9,179 nucleotides of DNA, from positions 1 through 9,179 of the forward strand of contig DAIDJA010000057.1 in assembly GCA_027451605.1 (NCBI GenBank), written 5' to 3'. Below the pieces are notes generated by a model. The model was not told where the DNA came from and did no database searches. It saw only the letters and a program-made list of their open reading frames with translations. Source of the DNA: Acidimicrobiales bacterium. Its GTDB lineage: Bacteria; Actinomycetota; Acidimicrobiia; Acidimicrobiales; JABEUL01. Shown piece after piece: positions 6,462 to 9,179 of this stretch (positions are counted from its first letter, which is position 1; each line of letters opens with the position of its first letter). A program made the position numbers and the translations under genes.

Positions 6462-7475
6462 ATGAATTTACTTATTACCGGAGGAGCCGGCTTTATCGGT
6501 TCGAATTTTGCTCGCTATTGGGTGGAAAATTATCCCAATGACAAAGTGGTTGTTTTAGATGCTCTTACTTATGCAGGAAACTTGCCAAATTTGGATGATG
6601 TTTCGGATAAGATTAAGTTTCAACAGGCCGATATTATCGATCTTGACAAATGCGAAGAGATAATAAGCCAAAATTCCATTGACGTAATTGTTAACTTTGC
6701 CGCAGAATCGCATAATTCACTGGCAATTTTGGATCCGGCAAGATTTTTCAGGACAAATGTGTTGGGAACTCAATCTCTATGTGAGGCCGCTCGACGAGTC
6801 GGAGTGGATAGATTTCACCACGTTTCAACATGTGAAGTCTACGGAGACCTGGATCTGGATTCTGATGAAATGTTCTCCGAAACTTCTCCCTATCGACCCA
6901 GAACCCCGTATAATGCGTCTAAAGCGGGCGCCGATCATGCCGTAAGGGCTTATTTCGAAACATTTAATCTTCCTATAACCATAACCAACTGCTGTAACAA
7001 TTACGGTCCATATCAGTTCCCCGAAAAGGTAATTCCGGTATTTACAACCAAGGCGATGAATGACCAGCCGATACCTCTTTATGCGTCTACACAGAATAAG
7101 AGAGAGTGGCTGCATGTCTTGGATCATTGTAAAGCCATAGATTTGGTTCTTAAAAATGGTATCGTCGGGGAAACTTACCATGTTGGATCCGGTCGCGAAG
7201 CCTCCATAATTGAAATTGCCGACAGGGTACTTGAGACTCTCGGCAAGCCGGAGTCTCTTAAAACAATTGTTCCCGACAGACCGGGTCACGACAGAAGATA
7301 TCTTTTGGATTCGAATAAAATTAGAACTCAACTCGGTTGGGAACCTGAATTTAAGTTCGAAGATGGTCTGAAAGATACGGTTAATTGGTATGTGGATAAC
7401 AGGTCCTGGTGGGAACCTCTGTTGGATCGTGCACCTGTTGCCGAAGATACCGCTTGGAATAGAGCCGGGAAGTAG
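6462..7475 (+). CDS. rmlB: dTDP-glucose 4,6-dehydratase (RmlB/RfbB type, variant active site)
   Basis: This 337-residue short-chain dehydrogenase-type enzyme should convert dTDP-glucose to dTDP-4-keto-6-deoxyglucose in the cytoplasm, the second step of dTDP-rhamnose synthesis. The N-terminal NAD-binding motif is TGGAGFIGSN (6-15). The catalytic Tyr150-xxx-Lys154 pair lies in PYNASKAGAD. NNYGPYQFPEKVIP and REWLHVLDHC are typical of the family. Two signatures differ from textbook RmlB. The STDEVYG motif is STCEVYG (Cys124-Glu125), so the Asp that protonates the leaving hydroxyl is replaced. AAESHVDRS reads AAESHNSLA (80-88). From memory a distinct group of bacterial homologues shares both changes, which would argue against a sequencing error, but this was not checked. 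The gene leads an operon with rmlD and a glycosyltransferase. A 4,6-dehydratase is most likely; exact sugar nucleotide uncertain. Confidence 0.88.
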   Translation: MNLLITGGAGFIGSNFARYWVENYPNDKVVVLDALTYAGNLPNLDDVSDKIKFQQADIIDLDKCEEIISQNSIDVIVNFAAESHNSLAILDPARFFRTNVLGTQSLCEAARRVGVDRFHHVSTCEVYGDLDLDSDEMFSETSPYRPRTPYNASKAGADHAVRAYFETFNLPITITNCCNNYGPYQFPEKVIPVFTTKAMNDQPIPLYASTQNKREWLHVLDHCKAIDLVLKNGIVGETYHVGSGREASIIEIADRVLETLGKPESLKTIVPDRPGHDRRYLLDSNKIRTQLGWEPEFKFEDGLKDTVNWYVDNRSWWEPLLDRAPVAEDTAWNRAGK

Positions 7476-7482
7476 CCGCAAG

Positions 7483-8328
7483 TTGAAAGTAGTTGTCACC
7501 GGGTCAAAAGGTCAGTTAGGGACTGACTTATTGTTGGCACTGGATAAATCGAGTCATGTAGAAACCGTAGGCTTTGATCTTCACAACGTCGATATTACCA
7601 ATCGGGCATCACTGATCGAAGCTTTCGATGCGGTCAGACCCGATGTCGTAATACATACCGCGGCATATACAGCTGTTGATAAGGCAGAATCTGAGATAGA
7701 TTTGGCTTACAAAATCAATGCTGTGGGCACCAGAAATATAGTCGAGGCCTCTTCAAGATACGGAAGTCACTTGGTTTACATTTCAACGGACTATGTTTTT
7801 GACGGAACTTCGAATGTGCCCTACTTGGAATGGGATGCCACAAATCCTCAATCGGTGTACGGCAAATCTAAACTTGCCGGGGAGATGGAACTTCGACCAA
7901 CTGATACTGTAGTTAGGACTTCTTGGGTCTGTGGACAATACGGTTCTAATATGGTTAAGACCGTGTTGAGTCTTAAAGACGGCGTAAATGAATTGAAGTT
8001 TGTAAATGACCAGCATGGATGTCCGTCATTTACCAGTGATCTAGCGGTCAAGCTTATTGAAGTTGGATTAAATAAGTTGCCCGGCAGGTTTCATATAACA
8101 AATCAGGGTCCGACAAATTGGTATGAATTTGTCAAAGAGATATTACGTCTTGCGGGGGGAGACGTATCAAGAGTAAAGGCGATTTCAACCGAAGAACTGA
8201 ATCCCCCCAGACCTGCGGCAAGGCCAAAATATTCGGTTTTGGATAACTGTGCGCTGAGACTGATGGGTCTTGGCCCTATGCCGGACTGGCATGACACCTT
8301 GGGAAAAGTCATTAGAAACCTTGTTTGA
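7483..8328 (+). CDS. rmlD: dTDP-4-dehydrorhamnose reductase
   Basis: The 281-residue enzyme reduces dTDP-4-keto-L-rhamnose to dTDP-L-rhamnose with NAD(P)H, the last step of the pathway. The start chosen is TTG at 7483. It lies 7 bases after the rmlB stop with GGGAAG about 10 bases upstream, and it puts the cofactor motif VTGSKGQLG at residues 5-13 as in the family. A longer ATG frame from 7390 would overlap rmlB by 86 bases and add 31 residues without similarity. Other evidence is TAAYTAVDKAE (59-69), STDYVFDG (101-108) and the catalytic Tyr126-xxx-Lys130 in YGKSKLAGE. Length is normal for RmlD. It is followed after 7 bases by a glycosyltransferase. The RmlC epimerase and RmlA nucleotidyltransferase needed for the full pathway are not in the window. 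Confidence 0.92.
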   Translation: MKVVVTGSKGQLGTDLLLALDKSSHVETVGFDLHNVDITNRASLIEAFDAVRPDVVIHTAAYTAVDKAESEIDLAYKINAVGTRNIVEASSRYGSHLVYISTDYVFDGTSNVPYLEWDATNPQSVYGKSKLAGEMELRPTDTVVRTSWVCGQYGSNMVKTVLSLKDGVNELKFVNDQHGCPSFTSDLAVKLIEVGLNKLPGRFHITNQGPTNWYEFVKEILRLAGGDVSRVKAISTEELNPPRPAARPKYSVLDNCALRLMGLGPMPDWHDTLGKVIRNLV

Positions 8329-8335
8329 TGGTCAA

Positions 8336-9179
8336 ATGCTTCCAATTCACTCAATAATAGTTGAGTATGGGAAAAAAGATTATACCCTGCCTTTATTGTC
8401 TGATTTGCTTGAAGGAGGATCAAGGGCCGTTACAATTGTAGAAAACGGTTTGGCCTCACCTACTGAATCGGTAACCGACGTTGAGGTAGCTGAATTCCTA
8501 ACTGCGGCGATCAATAACATTGAAGCGGATAAATTTGTCTTTGAGGCACCTTTTATTCCGGTACGTTTAATTAAGCCGCGCCTGAACCTTGGTTTCGGAG
8601 CCGGAGTTAACTCTGCGGTAACATCCATCGGCGAATGTCAGGTCGACACGGTATTATTTGAAGTAATTTTGGATGACCAAAAAAAACGCATAGTTTCACG
8701 GCAATTAACCGGTTCAAATTTACCTTCAGAGGAGTTTTTGGAAATCTTTAGACAGCCGTATTTATTGATTTCCAATAATGACATTCAAATTAAACCCGGA
8801 GCCTTAAGTACTCTGGTCGGGTTGATTAAGAGAAATGGCTATGCCGTAGTAGCACCAAAATTGTTGAATTCTGACAATACCGTTTACCCCTCCGCCCGCC
8901 GATTCCCTTCTGTGACTACTGCGGTGGGGTACTCTTTGGCGACACTGGTGGGTGCCGGATCAAATAACAGGTTTGTAAAAAATTATAAGTCATATGAATC
9001 GTTTCCTTTGATTGATGCCGGCCGGGGAATTTACTCGGTTGACTGGGTTTCGGGCGCGTTCTTCATAGTCGACTACTCTATTTTCACACGGCTCGGGGGT
9101 TTCGACGAGGGATTTTTTTTATATTTGGAAGATGTGGATCTTTGTCACAGGATTAAAGCCCTTGGGGAACAGGTGGCAT
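8336..9179 (+). CDS. Glycosyltransferase family 2 (rhamnosyltransferase-like), 3' end off window
   Basis: This frame is open from ATG 8336 to the right edge (281 codons plus one base) and has no stop in the window. It reads as a GT-A fold family 2 enzyme. It has an N-terminal strand IHSIIVEYG, LNLGFGAGVNSAV (83-95), the metal/nucleotide-binding NND in LISNNDIQIKPGAL (147-149 are Asn-Asn-Asp) and RRFPS. The acceptor-side block VSGAFFIVDYSIF is followed by GGFDEGFFLYLEDVDLCHR, with the ED acid pair at 265-266. This resembles WbbL/RfbN-type rhamnosyltransferases, so transfer of rhamnose from the dTDP-rhamnose made next door to a cell-wall or surface glycan is a reasonable inference. The distance between GFGAGVN and NND is about 55 residues, longer than usual, suggesting an insert at roughly 98-140. 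The ATG is 7 bases after the rmlD stop. An in-frame ATG at 8291 is possible but overlaps rmlD. Confidence 0.85.
   Translation, partial: MLPIHSIIVEYGKKDYTLPLLSDLLEGGSRAVTIVENGLASPTESVTDVEVAEFLTAAINNIEADKFVFEAPFIPVRLIKPRLNLGFGAGVNSAVTSIGECQVDTVLFEVILDDQKKRIVSRQLTGSNLPSEEFLEIFRQPYLLISNNDIQIKPGALSTLVGLIKRNGYAVVAPKLLNSDNTVYPSARRFPSVTTAVGYSLATLVGAGSNNRFVKNYKSYESFPLIDAGRGIYSVDWVSGAFFIVDYSIFTRLGGFDEGFFLYLEDVDLCHRIKALGEQVA

Noticed and set aside
7390..7482. Upstream ATG extension of rmlD
   Set aside because: It would overlap rmlB by 86 bases and add 31 residues with no similarity ahead of the conserved nucleotide-binding motif; TTG at 7483 fits better.
6825..7499. 224-residue minus-strand open frame across rmlB
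   Set aside because: It lies antisense to the well-supported rmlB gene and its translation resembles no family; it is a shadow of rmlB codon usage.
8328..8357. ATG at 8328 overlapping the rmlD stop (TGATG)
   Set aside because: It has the look of a coupled start, but that frame reaches TAA after nine codons; the glycosyltransferase frame uses the ATG at 8336.
1..9179. CRISPR array, tRNA/rRNA, insertion sequence, prophage or defence system
   Set aside because: No regularly spaced repeats, tRNA-like cloverleaf, transposase or phage-type protein was seen. All substantial coding space is explained by metabolic and glycan genes.

Overview
The window is a bacterial segment with two compositional parts. 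Positions 1 to about 212 are G+C-rich (about 67% by count) and encode a piece of an agmatine deiminase of proteobacterial (Xanthomonadaceae-like) appearance. That reading frame loses family similarity at about 211-215 and stops at 226. Everything after that is much richer in A+T (about 40% G+C in genes, lower between genes) and is internally consistent. The abrupt step looks like a chimeric contig end or a recombination junction, not a normal gene neighbourhood. The main part could come from a low-G+C actinobacterium, possibly Acidimicrobiia-like. This rests on the fused biotin carboxylase-BCCP subunit, the type of RmlB, the GTG/TTG starts and the weak Shine-Dalgarno sequences. The assignment is an inference from remembered family patterns, not from a search.

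Region 1 (363-4867) is acyl-CoA metabolism. A stand-alone catalytic subunit of methylmalonyl-CoA mutase (+) converges on a two-gene minus-strand unit: a 584-residue biotin carboxylase/biotin carrier subunit of an acetyl- or propionyl-CoA carboxylase, followed 4 bases later by an M20-family amidohydrolase. Together, the carboxylase and mutase would fit propionyl-CoA to methylmalonyl-CoA to succinyl-CoA. The carboxyltransferase subunit, the B12-binding mutase subunit, the epimerase and the G-protein chaperone are not in the window.

Region 2 (4868-6342) is a 383-base A+T-rich divergent intergenic region carrying three tandem 14-base repeats, then a biotin-protein ligase (+). The ligase would be expected to biotinylate the carrier domain encoded divergently next to it.

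Region 3 (6343-9179) is a plus-strand sugar/glycan operon: dTDP-glucose 4,6-dehydratase (with Cys in place of the usual catalytic Asp), dTDP-4-dehydrorhamnose reductase (TTG start), and a family 2 glycosyltransferase that runs off the right edge. Both junctions have 7-base gaps. This is part of a dTDP-rhamnose synthesis and transfer cluster; rmlA and rmlC are not visible.

I found no RNA gene, CRISPR array, insertion sequence or clearly new system. The points most worth a second look are the left-end junction, the altered active-site motifs of RmlB, the unusual biotin ligase and the repeats upstream of it.
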